Part shown: piece by piece, positions 34,346-43,700 of the stretch
How the letters are laid out: every line of letters begins with the position of its first letter
Position numbering within the stretch: the first letter of the stretch is position 1
Assembly (NCBI GenBank): GCA_963665545.2
Contig: CAXXKZ010000013.1
Span: 372,001-436,000, forward strand
Source: G963665545 sp963665545
Lineage (GTDB): Bacteria > Pseudomonadota > Gammaproteobacteria > Xanthomonadales > SZUA-36
DNA: 64,000 nucleotides
Reading direction: 5' to 3'
Translations under genes and position numbers: made by a program
The notes under the pieces: model-generated
What the model saw: the letters and a program-made list of their open reading frames with translations, nothing else
The model's database searches: none
Told to the model about the DNA's origin: nothing

Positions 34346-35587
34346 ATGCAGAACGAAACAGGCGCCAGTGTGGCTCAGGGAGCGTCCGCAGAACAGGTCG
34401 CCCCGCCAGGGCTCGCACAAAATTCGGCGCAGGATTTGGCGCCTCCATCTGGTCTGGAAGAATCGCCGCCATTGGTTTGGGGTGTGGAAATAGGCCGGAT
34501 TCTGCCAGAAGTCGTGCAGCCCGGATGGCAGGTCATGCAAAACTATCCCCTGCTGTCATCCCTGTTGCTTGTCGGCCTGGGCTATGGTTTCGGCAAAGCA
34601 CTTCAGTACGTATTGGGCAATATACTTGCACGTGCCGTGAGCAAGACCGAGACGGACTTCGACGACAAGATGCTGGCACTGCTTTCCGCCCCCATTGTCC
34701 AGACCACCGTTGTGTTATCGCTGATCTTCGTCGTGGTCCTGCTGCGCTTACCAGAATTCGGCGCCCAACTGGCGATCAGAGTTCTTTTAACCTTGCTGAT
34801 TTATTTCTGGGCCCGGGCCTGGTTTAAGGCGACACATTTGACGCTCGAGGCGATGTCGAAGAACACGCACCGCTTCACAATGTTTCAGCCCCGCACGGTG
34901 CCGTTGATCGAAATGACCATCAAGGTTACGTTACTGGGCATGGTGGTTTATCTGTTCATGGCCACCTGGGGCATCAACGCCACCGCGTGGTTGGCTTCGG
35001 CGGGCATCATCGGCATTGCCGTAGGTTTCGGGGCGCGGGACACGCTCGCCAATCTCATCTCAGGCATAAGCATCGTGGCAGACGCGCCTTACAAACTCGG
35101 CGATTATATTGTGCTCGATACAGGCGAGCGCGGCATGGTGACCAGGCTGGGAATTCGTTCAACCAGATTGCTCACGCGTGACGACGTTGAAATTTCTGTA
35201 CCCAACGCCGTCATGGGCAACGCCAAAATAACCAATGAGAGCGGGGGCCCCTGGGTCAAGCAAAGAATCCGGATCCAGGTCGGTGTGGCTTATGGTAGTG
35301 ATACGCGCAAAGTGGTGGAAATACTGGAATCAGTTGCCGCCGACAATGACGAGATTCTTAGCAATCCGGCGCCCCGGGTGCGCATGCGGGCATTTGGCGA
35401 CAGTTCGTTGGACTTTGAGTTGATGGGCTGGTTTGATTTGCCCGAACAACGCGGCATGGTAAGGCATCAGTTGCTGATGGAAACAGACCAGCGTTTCCGG
35501 GACGAAGGCATTGAGATCCCTTTCCCGCAAAGAGATTTGCATGTCAAGTCGGAATTGGGCAAAGCGTCAACCGAGTCTGGCGAGTAA
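34346..35587 (+). CDS. Small-conductance mechanosensitive channel (MscS family)
   Basis: The 413-residue protein has an acidic, Ala/Pro-rich N-terminal tail. Four to five membrane helices lie between about 60 and 220, and the pore helix and beta domain contain WLASAGIIGIAVGFGARDTLANLISGI in two parts. FKLGDYI-type segment YKLGDYIVLDTGERGMVTRL and ISVPNAVMGNAKITNES are the MscS upper vestibule signatures. It releases solutes upon hypo-osmotic shock. Its 3' end overlaps the 3' end of proS by 21 bases in convergent orientation. Confidence 0.9.
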   Translation: MQNETGASVAQGASAEQVAPPGLAQNSAQDLAPPSGLEESPPLVWGVEIGRILPEVVQPGWQVMQNYPLLSSLLLVGLGYGFGKALQYVLGNILARAVSKTETDFDDKMLALLSAPIVQTTVVLSLIFVVVLLRLPEFGAQLAIRVLLTLLIYFWARAWFKATHLTLEAMSKNTHRFTMFQPRTVPLIEMTIKVTLLGMVVYLFMATWGINATAWLASAGIIGIAVGFGARDTLANLISGISIVADAPYKLGDYIVLDTGERGMVTRLGIRSTRLLTRDDVEISVPNAVMGNAKITNESGGPWVKQRIRIQVGVAYGSDTRKVVEILESVAADNDEILSNPAPRVRMRAFGDSSLDFELMGWFDLPEQRGMVRHQLLMETDQRFRDEGIEIPFPQRDLHVKSELGKASTESGE

Positions 35588-37282
35588 TTCCTGCACCACA
35601 GTATCGAGGGGAATTTCTTCGTTCTCGGCCGCTCTGCGATTGCGGTATTCCAGCATGCCGATGTCCAGCCCACGTTCGCCGATCACCAGGCGGTGCGGAA
35701 TGCCGATCAATTCCATGTCATTGAACATTACGCCAGGGCGGACATTTCTGTCGTCGAGAAACGCCTCGACGCCCGCCTCGATCAGTTGCCGGTAAATTGC
35801 CTCGCTGGCTTCCCTGACGCGATGAGATTTTTTCGCATTCATGGGCAGTACGGCAATAGCGAATGGCGCGATCGGCTCGGGCCACATAATGCCTTTGTCG
35901 TCGTGGTTCTGTTCGATTGCCGCGGCCACAATGCGGGAAACCCCAATGCCGTAGCAGCCCATCTCCAGGGGGTGAGACTTGCCGTCGTCACCCAGCACAA
36001 CCGCGTTTAGCGATTCTGAATACTTGGTTCCCAGTTGGAATATGTGGCCGACTTCTATACCCCGCGCCAGGTGCAGGACGCCTTGCCCGTCCGGACTGGG
36101 ATCGCCTTCAATGACATTGCGAATATCAGCCTGTGGGGGCAGTGCCACATCGCGTCCCCAGTTGATTCCGAAGTAATGTTTGTTCTCGGCATTGGCGCCC
36201 GCGGCGAAATCTGACATTGCAGCGACAGTGTGGTCAGCGATACAGGGAATCGGCAGGTCCACTGGCCCCAACGAGCCCGGCCCGGCCCCGATGACGCGAT
36301 GGATGTCTTTTTCATCGGCGAACTGCAGCGGGTTGGCGACAGCTTCCAGCTGAGCTGCCTTGAATTCGTTGAGGCTGTGATCGCCGCGCACGAGCAGCGC
36401 CACGAATTCCGACTCACTATTTTCGTCGCCGGCCACCACCAGGATCTTGATGGTCTTTTCAATAGGCACTTCAAAACGATCCACCAAGTCGGCGATGGAG
36501 TGGGTGTTCGGGGTGTCCTGCAGGCGCAGGTCCACACCTGGCTTGGCCGCACCGGCTGCCGGCGCCAGCGCCACGGCCAAGTCAATGTTGGCGGCATAGT
36601 CTGATTCACTGGAAAAGACGATCTGGTCCTCACCGGATTCGGCCAGTACATGAAATTCATGCGAAGCACTGCCGCCGATCGCACCCGAATCAGCCTTGAC
36701 AGCACGAAATTCTAAACCGGCACGGGTAAAGATTCGGCTATAGACTTCGTACATTTGCCAATAAGTTTCCTCTAGCGACTGCTGATTGATATGGAAGGAA
36801 TAGGCATCTTTCATGAGGAATTCCCGGGCCCTCATGACGCCGAATCGGGGGCGAATCTCATCCCGGAATTTAGTCTGTATCTGGTAGAAAGTTACCGGCA
36901 GCTGCTTGTAGCTGCGCAGTTCATTGCGGGCCAAATCAGTGACCACTTCTTCGTGCGTGGGCCCAAATACAAATGAACGCCCGGCGCGATCCTTCAGCTT
37001 GAGCAACTGTCCGCCAAAATCGTCCCAGCGCCCGGTTTCCTGCCACAATTCGGCAGGCTGAACCGCGGGCATGAGCATTTCGAGATAGCCGGCCGATTCC
37101 ATTTCCTCGCGCACAATATTTTCAACCTTGCGTAACACCCGCCAGCCCAATGGCGTCCACGTGTAAATGCCGGCCGTCAATTTGCGAATCATGCCGCAAC
37201 GAATCATCAGTTGATGGCTGATGATTTCGGCATCTGCGGGGGTCTCTCGGGTTGTGAAGAGATGGAACTGGCTTACGCGCAT
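35567..37282 (-). CDS. proS: Prolyl-tRNA synthetase
   Basis: The 571-residue class II synthetase, beginning MRVSQFHLFTTRETPADAE, has the prokaryote-type layout. The catalytic core shows RKLTAGIYTWTPLGWRVL, GPTHEEVVTDLARNELRSYK and IRPRFGVMRAREFLMKDAYS. An inserted YbaK-like editing domain (about 220-380) and a C-terminal anticodon-binding domain follow (EMGCYGIGVSRIVAAAIEQ, then DDRNVRPGVMFNDMELIG). The frame is open further upstream to 37399, but homologues start here. Intact. Confidence 0.95.
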   Translation of the reverse strand: MRVSQFHLFTTRETPADAEIISHQLMIRCGMIRKLTAGIYTWTPLGWRVLRKVENIVREEMESAGYLEMLMPAVQPAELWQETGRWDDFGGQLLKLKDRAGRSFVFGPTHEEVVTDLARNELRSYKQLPVTFYQIQTKFRDEIRPRFGVMRAREFLMKDAYSFHINQQSLEETYWQMYEVYSRIFTRAGLEFRAVKADSGAIGGSASHEFHVLAESGEDQIVFSSESDYAANIDLAVALAPAAGAAKPGVDLRLQDTPNTHSIADLVDRFEVPIEKTIKILVVAGDENSESEFVALLVRGDHSLNEFKAAQLEAVANPLQFADEKDIHRVIGAGPGSLGPVDLPIPCIADHTVAAMSDFAAGANAENKHYFGINWGRDVALPPQADIRNVIEGDPSPDGQGVLHLARGIEVGHIFQLGTKYSESLNAVVLGDDGKSHPLEMGCYGIGVSRIVAAAIEQNHDDKGIMWPEPIAPFAIAVLPMNAKKSHRVREASEAIYRQLIEAGVEAFLDDRNVRPGVMFNDMELIGIPHRLVIGERGLDIGMLEYRNRRAAENEEIPLDTVVQELLARLG

Positions 37283-37441
37283 GTTGTTCTTCGGCAGTTT
37301 CGAGTGTGAAGCTGCGCATTCTACCTGCCGCGTTGCCGGGCGAATAGAGGCAGAGGGGTAGGTCAGCAGGACAGGGAGGTGGGGCCCGCCGGCGACCAAC
37401 GCCTTTGAACCGTCAATTCGATCCTTTGGAGGGGTCAGCGA

Positions 37442-37915
37442 TCAGCCGCAGTTTGAGTCGAGAAACTTCTTCAGCCGTGCGACTGTACCGACCCGTTCCT
37501 CATCGTCCATGCGCACGGTTTCCCCGATTTCGTCGGTGTAGTAGACGCGCCGATGGGGTTCGATGTTCTCCAGCTGCTGCTGGGCCTGATCGCATATCCG
37601 CTGCATTTCGATACCCGCCGCTCGTCGCTCCTTGCGGTTGTCGGCAATTTCCTGCCGCCTCTTCGCGGCAGCCGTTGGCTCGACCGTGGCAGGGTCTTGT
37701 GCGTCCTGTGCGTGGGCCAGGGAATCGCTGCCAATTTTTGGTATACCTTCCACTTCGAGGACTTCCACATCGGCGTGGGCCGGGGGCATGTCACCAAAAT
37801 GCTGGACGCCGTTTTCGTCGGTCCAGCGATACACTTTGTCCGCCCCAGCCAAAGTCGGCGTAGCAAGTAGCACGGCGAACAACAATACTGCAAATCCCTT
37901 TGAATACTGTTTCAT
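37442..37915 (-). CDS. DUF4124 domain protein, exported
   Basis: The 157-residue protein has a signal peptide (GFAVLLFAVLLATPTLAGA) and a short N-terminal DUF4124 domain with KVYRWTDENGVQHFGDMPP (about residues 27-45). A charged helical tail follows, with one Cys-Gly pair at the very end (LDSNCG). DUF4124 proteins are common in gammaproteobacteria and their role is unknown. It lies upstream of proS on the same strand. Confidence 0.85.
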   Translation of the reverse strand: MKQYSKGFAVLLFAVLLATPTLAGADKVYRWTDENGVQHFGDMPPAHADVEVLEVEGIPKIGSDSLAHAQDAQDPATVEPTAAAKRRQEIADNRKERRAAGIEMQRICDQAQQQLENIEPHRRVYYTDEIGETVRMDDEERVGTVARLKKFLDSNCG

Positions 37916-38062
37916 TGTTGCAATCTCACTGAATTGACAACCCTTTTATAGCATAACGGAGCCCCGGGCGTCAGAGCGGGCGTCACACCGGGCGACCCAT
38001 GGGCGATTCCGAGGGGTAGCGTTGCCAAGCGCTTGCTGCATCGCTGTGGTTAATTTTGATTC

Positions 38063-39001
38063 ATGCGTTATTATCTGTATCAAATTTCTACCGGAATGGA
38101 TTCTCGCCCGACAATCATCAGAATGAACTCAAACGAAAAGAAAACCTACCGCGGCGTATTTTTGCTGCCCAACGCGCTGACCACCGGCGCGTTGTTTGCT
38201 GGTTTTTACTCGATCATTTCTGGCATCAACGGCCACACCATCGCCGCTTGCATTGCCATTATTGTCGCCGGCGTGCTGGATGGCCTCGATGGCCGGGTAG
38301 CGCGCATGACCAATACCCAAAGTGAATTTGGCGTGCAGTACGACAGCCTGTCGGATCTGATTTCTTTCGGTCTGGCACCGGCTTTGCTGGCGTTCAACTG
38401 GTCGCTGTCCAGTATGAAAGACATTAGCCCACTTGTCGGAAAACTCGGTTGGCTGGCGGCCTTTGTGTATGTGGCATGTGCGGCCCTGCGGTTGGCGCGA
38501 TTCAATGCCCAGGCGGAGGTGGCGGACAAGGCCTACTTCCAGGGCATGGCCAGTCCGGCCGCCGCAGGCATATTGATCGTGACCATCTGGTTCCTTGCCG
38601 ATCAGGGTGTGGCAGGAGAGTCAGTGCGCTGGCTGATGTGGTTTGAAACCATCTGCCTGGGTTTGCTGATGTTTTCTCACGTGCGCTACTTCAGTTTCAA
38701 ATCCTGGCCGCGCGGTGACAAGGTTCCGATTGGCTGGCTGATTGTGCTGGTATTGGTATTCGTACTGTTGGCCATCGACCCGCCGGCCATGCTGTTGTTG
38801 ATCGGTACGGTGTACCTGTTTTCCGGATTGATAATGACCGTGGCAGGAAGGCAAAAGTGGCGGCAAAGACGGGAGCGTCGCCGGTCCGCCCGGGCCGCCC
38901 AGGCCGCCACAACGTCCAGGAAAACCGAGGATGAAACTCAGGACCCAAGCGACGACCCACACCAGAGCGAACCTGCCCAGGAGCACCCTGAGAATGACTG
39001 A
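38063..39001 (+). CDS. pssA: CDP-diacylglycerol-serine O-phosphatidyltransferase
   Basis: This is a CDP-alcohol phosphatidyltransferase with the complete signature DG-x2-AR-x8-G-x3-D-x3-D, read as DGRVARMTNTQSEFGVQYD followed by SLSD. Six to eight membrane helices and a basic, then acidic C-terminal tail (RRERRRSARAAQ; EDETQDPSDDP) complete it. It makes phosphatidylserine, the precursor of phosphatidylethanolamine, at the inner membrane. The N-terminus is uncertain: in-frame ATGs at 38063, 38096 and 38123 are all possible and none has a strong ribosome site. Its end overlaps the next gene. Confidence 0.9.
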   Translation: MRYYLYQISTGMDSRPTIIRMNSNEKKTYRGVFLLPNALTTGALFAGFYSIISGINGHTIAACIAIIVAGVLDGLDGRVARMTNTQSEFGVQYDSLSDLISFGLAPALLAFNWSLSSMKDISPLVGKLGWLAAFVYVACAALRLARFNAQAEVADKAYFQGMASPAAAGILIVTIWFLADQGVAGESVRWLMWFETICLGLLMFSHVRYFSFKSWPRGDKVPIGWLIVLVLVFVLLAIDPPAMLLLIGTVYLFSGLIMTVAGRQKWRQRRERRRSARAAQAATTSRKTEDETQDPSDDPHQSEPAQEHPEND

Positions 39002-39488
39002 TAGTCGCCGGCTGGCCTACCTGGAGGCCATTGGCATAGAGAGCTGGCTCAGGCGACCGGCAGCGGCACAGCCATCGAGGCTCAGGCTCGGTCCCGGAAG
39101 TGGGAGCGTATTGCTGCTCTGCAGCGAGCCGGAGCAAACCTCAACCATGCTGGCCTCTGATATCAACCGATACCTTGGTTCTGGCGTGGCCTGGGGCTGG
39201 CCTTGTGCCGATGAAACGGTGAGCAACGACGAATCGGCTGACCTTCCGGACTTCACGCTGGAACAGGCAATCAAGGAGCGTCTATTTACCCGGGTGGTTT
39301 TTTTCGGCGCACATCTGCGCAAGCTTCTGGGCGTCAAATCGGTCAGCGCTGTCATGGGTTCCGCCGAGGTTCTGGATGCAGCCGATTTTGATCATTTGGC
39401 CTCACAGGGTTCGGCGCGCCGGGATCTTTGGCTGAAACTGTCGCAATCGGGCTCAGCCCCGGCAACTGGGGAGGCAGCGCGATCGTGA
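38994..39488 (+). CDS. holD: HolD-like DNA polymerase III psi subunit candidate
   Basis: The 164-residue protein starts MTDSRRLAYLEAIGIESWLRR, close to the E. coli HolD start (RRDWQLQQLGITQWSLRRP), and lies directly before rimI as holD does in E. coli. The C-terminal DHLASQGSARRDLWLKL resembles the HolD end (ANPTARAALW). The middle is poorly conserved, as usual for this family. The psi subunit would bind the HolC chi subunit, which is also encoded in this window. The open frame reaches back to 38931, but the ATG at 38994 (8-base overlap with pssA) fits better. Confidence 0.55.
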   Translation: MTDSRRLAYLEAIGIESWLRRPAAAQPSRLRLGPGSGSVLLLCSEPEQTSTMLASDINRYLGSGVAWGWPCADETVSNDESADLPDFTLEQAIKERLFTRVVFFGAHLRKLLGVKSVSAVMGSAEVLDAADFDHLASQGSARRDLWLKLSQSGSAPATGEAARS

Positions 39489-40000
39489 GCGCCAACGCAG
39501 GCACCTTTCACCCTTTGTGTCGCCTGCTCACCGAGCGGGATTTAGACCGGATCGTCGCCATTGAGGAAGCGTCTTATGAGTTTCCATGGACCCGCAGTAT
39601 ATTCACCGACTGCTTGAGAGTGGGGTACGAGTGCTGGGGGCTGCAGGTAGGCCAACGGTTGATGGCCTATGCAGTTCTGACACAGTCTGCAGGTGAAGCC
39701 CATTTGCTGAATCTGTGCGTAATGCCGCAGTGGCAGGGACAGGGTATGGGCAGTCTGCTGCTTGAGCATGCCATTGATCGTGCCAGGTATCACGGCTGCA
39801 GCTGCATATTTCTTGAAGTCAGGCCGAGCAACCCGGCTGGATTGTCGCTGTATACCAAGCGCGGCTTCGTGCAGGTCGGCGAGCGGCCGGATTACTATCG
39901 CAGCCACAAAGGGCGGGAAAAAGCGGTCATCATGCGTTTAGATTTCGATGGCTCTGCAACCACAGGGGTCGTGCCAATTCACGGGCTGAAGTCAACATAG
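39485..40000 (+). CDS. rimI: Ribosomal protein S18 alanine N-acetyltransferase
   Basis: This is a GNAT-fold acetyltransferase of 171 residues from a GTG at 39485. That GTG overlaps the holD-like stop as GTGA, which indicates coupling. AIEEASYEFPWTRSIFTDCL is the RimI N-terminal motif. LLNLCVMPQWQGQGMGSLLLEH holds the acetyl-CoA loop in two parts, and LEVRPSNPAGLSLYTKRGF is the hallmark C-terminal segment. It acetylates the N-terminal alanine of ribosomal protein S18. Confidence 0.92.
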   Translation: MSANAGTFHPLCRLLTERDLDRIVAIEEASYEFPWTRSIFTDCLRVGYECWGLQVGQRLMAYAVLTQSAGEAHLLNLCVMPQWQGQGMGSLLLEHAIDRARYHGCSCIFLEVRPSNPAGLSLYTKRGFVQVGERPDYYRSHKGREKAVIMRLDFDGSATTGVVPIHGLKST

Positions 40001-40132
40001 CCGCGATTCCTTTTTGCACAAGGATGTGCTTAGATCGCGGAGCGCAGGGATGCGCGGGAGCGATCCCTTGATGAGCTGCACAGGCGCTGGTCGATCCCTG
40101 GCTCGACGAACCAGTCGCATTGTTTTACCTCC

Positions 40133-40338
40133 GGAAAGCCCCATGAGCGGACTGCTGGCCACGCCTGGCGGATGGCGCTGCGCGCTACCCTCGCTTCTCC
40201 GCGCTTGGTGGGTCGGCTCCAACGGAACATCCTGTTCCGTGTCGCCTCGTCGAGCCATCCCTGTCTCGACGACCCAGTCGCTTGTCGGCGTTCGGCATCC
40301 TTGAAGGCGTGGCCAGCAGTCCGCTCATGGGGCATTCC
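40133..40338. repeat. Stem-loop repeat element with 119-bp core and locus-specific arms (locus B)
   Basis: The 206-base element lies in the 356-base gap after rimI. Its two ends (40133-40166 and 40305-40338) are inverted repeats, 29 bases perfect and 34 with one mismatch. Between them, 40184-40302 is a 119-base core present in inverted orientation at 48373-48491. The core carries its own stems, ACGGAACA-TCC-TGTTCCGT at 40222-40240 and TCGTCGAG/CTCGACGA at 40247-40272. A shorter related piece lies outside the element at 40090-40118. Open frames here are by-products of the repeat. No gene is supported in 40001-40356. Confidence 0.85.
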
Positions 40339-40356
40339 TAACGCTTGGCCTGGAAT

Positions 40357-40887
40357 TCACTCTTGGCGAGCGGATTTTGGCGGGCGGATGTTGGCCGGGG
40401 GATGGTAGCGGACGGGGATAGACGAGCCGGGCTGGTACAGCGGGTGAGTCGGGGCCCCTGCCTTGTTGACGGCAATGCAATGCAGCTGATCGTAACGGGC
40501 CAGGAATTTCATGTCTTGTTTCTGATGGCGGCCATGGTTTCCCCAGCAGGCTATTACGCGGTCCGATTCCTTGATCGCGATGTCCAGCCAGGCGCCATTT
40601 TCCCGCCCCTCTGGCCGCTCAGTACGCAACAGATCTGAAGAATTGGTGGCACAGTAGGCGAACAGATTGGCAACAACCACACTGCCATAGCCCCAGGCGC
40701 GAGCAAAACCAATGCATCGGCGGATGGTGGCATCGTCATGGTGACCATCAGCTGTGGAAGGATTCAGGCCGATGAAGGCCACCCGCGGTCTGCGGTGGTC
40801 CCACGACCGCCATAAGGCATAGCGATAAGTTTTTCGTGGCGAGAATATCGCGCCCGATGGTGATGCGAAGGGCCGATCCGCTGGCAC
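40357..40887 (-). CDS. DUF1643 domain protein
   Basis: The 176-residue protein is a typical DUF1643 member. It has RYALWRSWDHRRPRVAFIGL followed by NPSTAD, then DDATIRRCIGFARAWGYGSV, VANLFAYCAT and a later VIACWGNHG. The family resembles uracil-DNA-glycosylase-like folds in its NPSTA and WG..G motifs, but activity has not been established. It is encoded five bases after the valS stop on the same strand, so it is probably cotranscribed with the pepA-holC-valS operon. Confidence 0.88.
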   Translation of the reverse strand: MPADRPFASPSGAIFSPRKTYRYALWRSWDHRRPRVAFIGLNPSTADGHHDDATIRRCIGFARAWGYGSVVVANLFAYCATNSSDLLRTERPEGRENGAWLDIAIKESDRVIACWGNHGRHQKQDMKFLARYDQLHCIAVNKAGAPTHPLYQPGSSIPVRYHPPANIRPPKSARQE

Positions 40888-40892
40888 GAGTC

Positions 40893-43682
40893 TCAGGTCC
40901 TTAATGAATTCAGCTGCCGGATCTGGTCTGAGAGATTTTTGACTGTGGCGTTGTGGCTTGCCAGGCGTTCCTGTTCCTGTTTGACGACCAGTGCCGGCGC
41001 CTTGTTGATAAATCCGCTGTTGGAGAGTTTGGCCTCTGATTTGGCCAGATCGGCAGATTCCCTGCTCAGCAGCTTGTTGAGGCGCTGAATTTCGGCATCG
41101 ACATCGATCAGGCCTTTCAGTGGAACCAACACTTTCAAATCGCCCACCAGGCTGACCGCGTAGTCGGAAGTGTCTGCCTCATCTTCCAGCCAGACCCTGT
41201 CTTGAATTTTGCCCAATTGAGTCAATACGACGGCCGCGCTGGCTTCCCGTTGGCGATCAGTCGCTGTACCGCCGAGGAAGAAAACGTCCACGACCTGTCT
41301 CGGCGGGAGATTGAAATCGGAACGAGTCCGGCGCACAGCCTGGATGACCTCTCTAATCCAGAGAACGTCATCCTCAGCAGCCTGATCGTGCCTCTGTTCG
41401 GCGGCTTCTGGCCAGGCCTGGGTCATTATGGTCTCGGCTTTAATCCCGAGTGGAGAACGGACACGTTGCCAAATATCCTCTGTTATGAAAGGCATGATGG
41501 GGTGCAGCAATCGCAAGGCAGACTCCAGCACGCTCAACAGGGTGAATTGGGTGGCCGAGCGGATAGACTCGTCTGTCGAGTGCAGCAGCGGTTTGGAAAA
41601 CTCCAAGTACCAGTCGCAGTATTCATTCCAAATGAATTCGTAAAGGCACTGGGCCGCCAGGTCGAGACGAAATTCCCGCAGGTGTTTGTCAACTTCCTGC
41701 ACCGTAAAATTGAGGCGGGACAATATCCAGCGGTCAAATACGCTGGTCTCAGCGGCCTCGGTCACAGCAGCGCCATCTGTTTGCATCAGCGCGAAGCGAG
41801 CCGCATTCCATAGTTTGTTGCAGAAGTTTCTGTAGCCCTCCACGCGGCCCAAATCAAACCGTATATGCCGGCCATGGGTTGCCAGTGCTGCAAATGTAAA
41901 CCGCAGCGCGTCAGTGCCGAATGCTGCAATGCCGTCTGGAAACTCCTTGCGTGTTGCCTGTTCAATTGCGGGCGCCATCTGCGGTTGCATCAGGGAACGG
42001 GTGCGTTTGCTGACCAACGACTCCAGATCAATACCGTCAATCAGGTCGAGGGGGTCGAGCACGTTGCCTTTTGACTTGGACATCTTCTGGCCCTGGGCAT
42101 CGCGAATAAGCCCATGGATGTAGACCGTCCTGAACGGCACGTCTCCCATGAATTTGAGCCCCAACATGATCATTCGTGCGACCCAAAAGAAAATGATGTC
42201 AAATCCTGTGACCAAAACGCTTGAAGGGTAGAAACGGTTCAAAAACGGTGTGTCGTTGGGCCAGCCCAATGTCGTAAACGGCCACAGCCCTGACGAAAAC
42301 CAGGTGTCGAGTACGTCTTCATCCTGCCGCAGGGGAATTCCGTCGGCCAGCTTGGAACGAATTCTGGCGTCGGCCTCGTCGATCCCGACGTGAATATTGC
42401 CGTCGGGGTCGTACCATGCCGGTATTCGGTGCCCCCACCAGAGTTGCCGGGATATGCACCAGTCTTCAATTCTGTGCATCCAGTCAAAATAGGTTTTGTT
42501 CCAGCTTTCCGGAACAAAGCGGATTCTGCCATCTTCAACCGCGGTCATTGCCTCGCGGGCCAGCGGTGCAATTTTCACGAACCACTGGTCAGTGAGGTAG
42601 GGTTCAACCACTGCCTGCGAACGATCTCCCCTTGGAATCATCAGTCGGTGGTCGTCTACCCGCTCGAGCAATCCGGCGGCCTGCAAATCCTCAACAATGG
42701 CACGGCGTGCGTCAAAGCGATCGAGTCCGCGATAGGCCTCCGGGGCGTTGTCATTCAGGCTGCCGTCCGGATTGAGCACATTGACCACATCCAGACCGTG
42801 ACGCTTGCCGATGTCATAGTCATTGAAGTCATGAGCCGGGGTGATCTTGACGCAGCCGGAACCGAATTCGGGGTCGACATATTCGTCGGCAATGACTGCA
42901 ATGGTCCGTCCCGTCAGCGGCAATTCCAGCTCATGGCCGACCAGATCGATGTAGCGCTCATCACCGGGGTGCACCGCGACGGCCGTGTCGCCCAAGAGTG
43001 TCTCGGGTCGGGTGGTAGCTACCACCAGGTGCCCACGTCCATCCGAGCGGGGGTATCGAATGTGCCACAGGTGGCCGTTTTCTTCTTCGGAAATCACCTC
43101 CAGGTCCGAAAGGGCCGTGAGCAGCACAGGGTCCCAATTGACCAGACGCTTGCCGCGGTAGATTAGCCCTTCTTCATACAACTGGACGAATTCTGTCATC
43201 ACAGCTTTAGAGAGGGGCTCGTCCATAGTGAAACAATGCCTGGACCAATCCACCGATGCGCCGAGCCGTTTCATCTGCCCGATAATCGTATCGCCGGATT
43301 GCTCCTTCCAAGCCCAAACTGCATCGTTGAACCCTTTACGGCCGAGGTCGTGACGGCTTTTGCCTTCGGCCTGCAATTGCCGCTCAACCACCATTTGCGT
43401 CGCAATGCCCGCATGATCGGTGCCCGGTTGCCATAAGGTGTCCGTCCCCCGCATACGTTGCCAGCGAATCAGGGTGTCCATGATCGTATTCTGGAAGGCG
43501 TGCCCCATGTGCAAACTGCCGGTGACGTTGGGTGGCGGCAGCATGATGCAGTATGGCGGGTCATTTGAAGTGGCGGAGCCGCCACTGGGCTTGAACCAGT
43601 CGCCTGCCATCCAGTGCTCATACCACTTGCCTTCGATTGAGGCCGGGTTGTAAGTCTTCTCCATCAAGGGTTCACTCGCCAT
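40893..43682 (-). CDS. valS: Valyl-tRNA synthetase
   Basis: The 929-residue class I synthetase has the HIGH-type PPPNVTGSLHMGHAFQNT (about residues 49-66), an editing domain (about 190-340), the ISRQLWWGHRIPAWY zinc-free catalytic segment, and the KMSKSKGNVLDPLDLIDG loop. A C-terminal coiled-coil (NKLLSRESADLAKSEAKL) that contacts tRNA ends the protein. E. coli-like homologues begin at an internal Met (MEKTYNPASIEGKW, 43664), so the first six residues may not be translated. It sits in the conserved pepA-holC-valS order. Confidence 0.96.
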   Translation of the reverse strand: MASEPLMEKTYNPASIEGKWYEHWMAGDWFKPSGGSATSNDPPYCIMLPPPNVTGSLHMGHAFQNTIMDTLIRWQRMRGTDTLWQPGTDHAGIATQMVVERQLQAEGKSRHDLGRKGFNDAVWAWKEQSGDTIIGQMKRLGASVDWSRHCFTMDEPLSKAVMTEFVQLYEEGLIYRGKRLVNWDPVLLTALSDLEVISEEENGHLWHIRYPRSDGRGHLVVATTRPETLLGDTAVAVHPGDERYIDLVGHELELPLTGRTIAVIADEYVDPEFGSGCVKITPAHDFNDYDIGKRHGLDVVNVLNPDGSLNDNAPEAYRGLDRFDARRAIVEDLQAAGLLERVDDHRLMIPRGDRSQAVVEPYLTDQWFVKIAPLAREAMTAVEDGRIRFVPESWNKTYFDWMHRIEDWCISRQLWWGHRIPAWYDPDGNIHVGIDEADARIRSKLADGIPLRQDEDVLDTWFSSGLWPFTTLGWPNDTPFLNRFYPSSVLVTGFDIIFFWVARMIMLGLKFMGDVPFRTVYIHGLIRDAQGQKMSKSKGNVLDPLDLIDGIDLESLVSKRTRSLMQPQMAPAIEQATRKEFPDGIAAFGTDALRFTFAALATHGRHIRFDLGRVEGYRNFCNKLWNAARFALMQTDGAAVTEAAETSVFDRWILSRLNFTVQEVDKHLREFRLDLAAQCLYEFIWNEYCDWYLEFSKPLLHSTDESIRSATQFTLLSVLESALRLLHPIMPFITEDIWQRVRSPLGIKAETIMTQAWPEAAEQRHDQAAEDDVLWIREVIQAVRRTRSDFNLPPRQVVDVFFLGGTATDRQREASAAVVLTQLGKIQDRVWLEDEADTSDYAVSLVGDLKVLVPLKGLIDVDAEIQRLNKLLSRESADLAKSEAKLSNSGFINKAPALVVKQEQERLASHNATVKNLSDQIRQLNSLRT

Positions 43683-43700
43683 GTGCTCGATTATTCTTGT

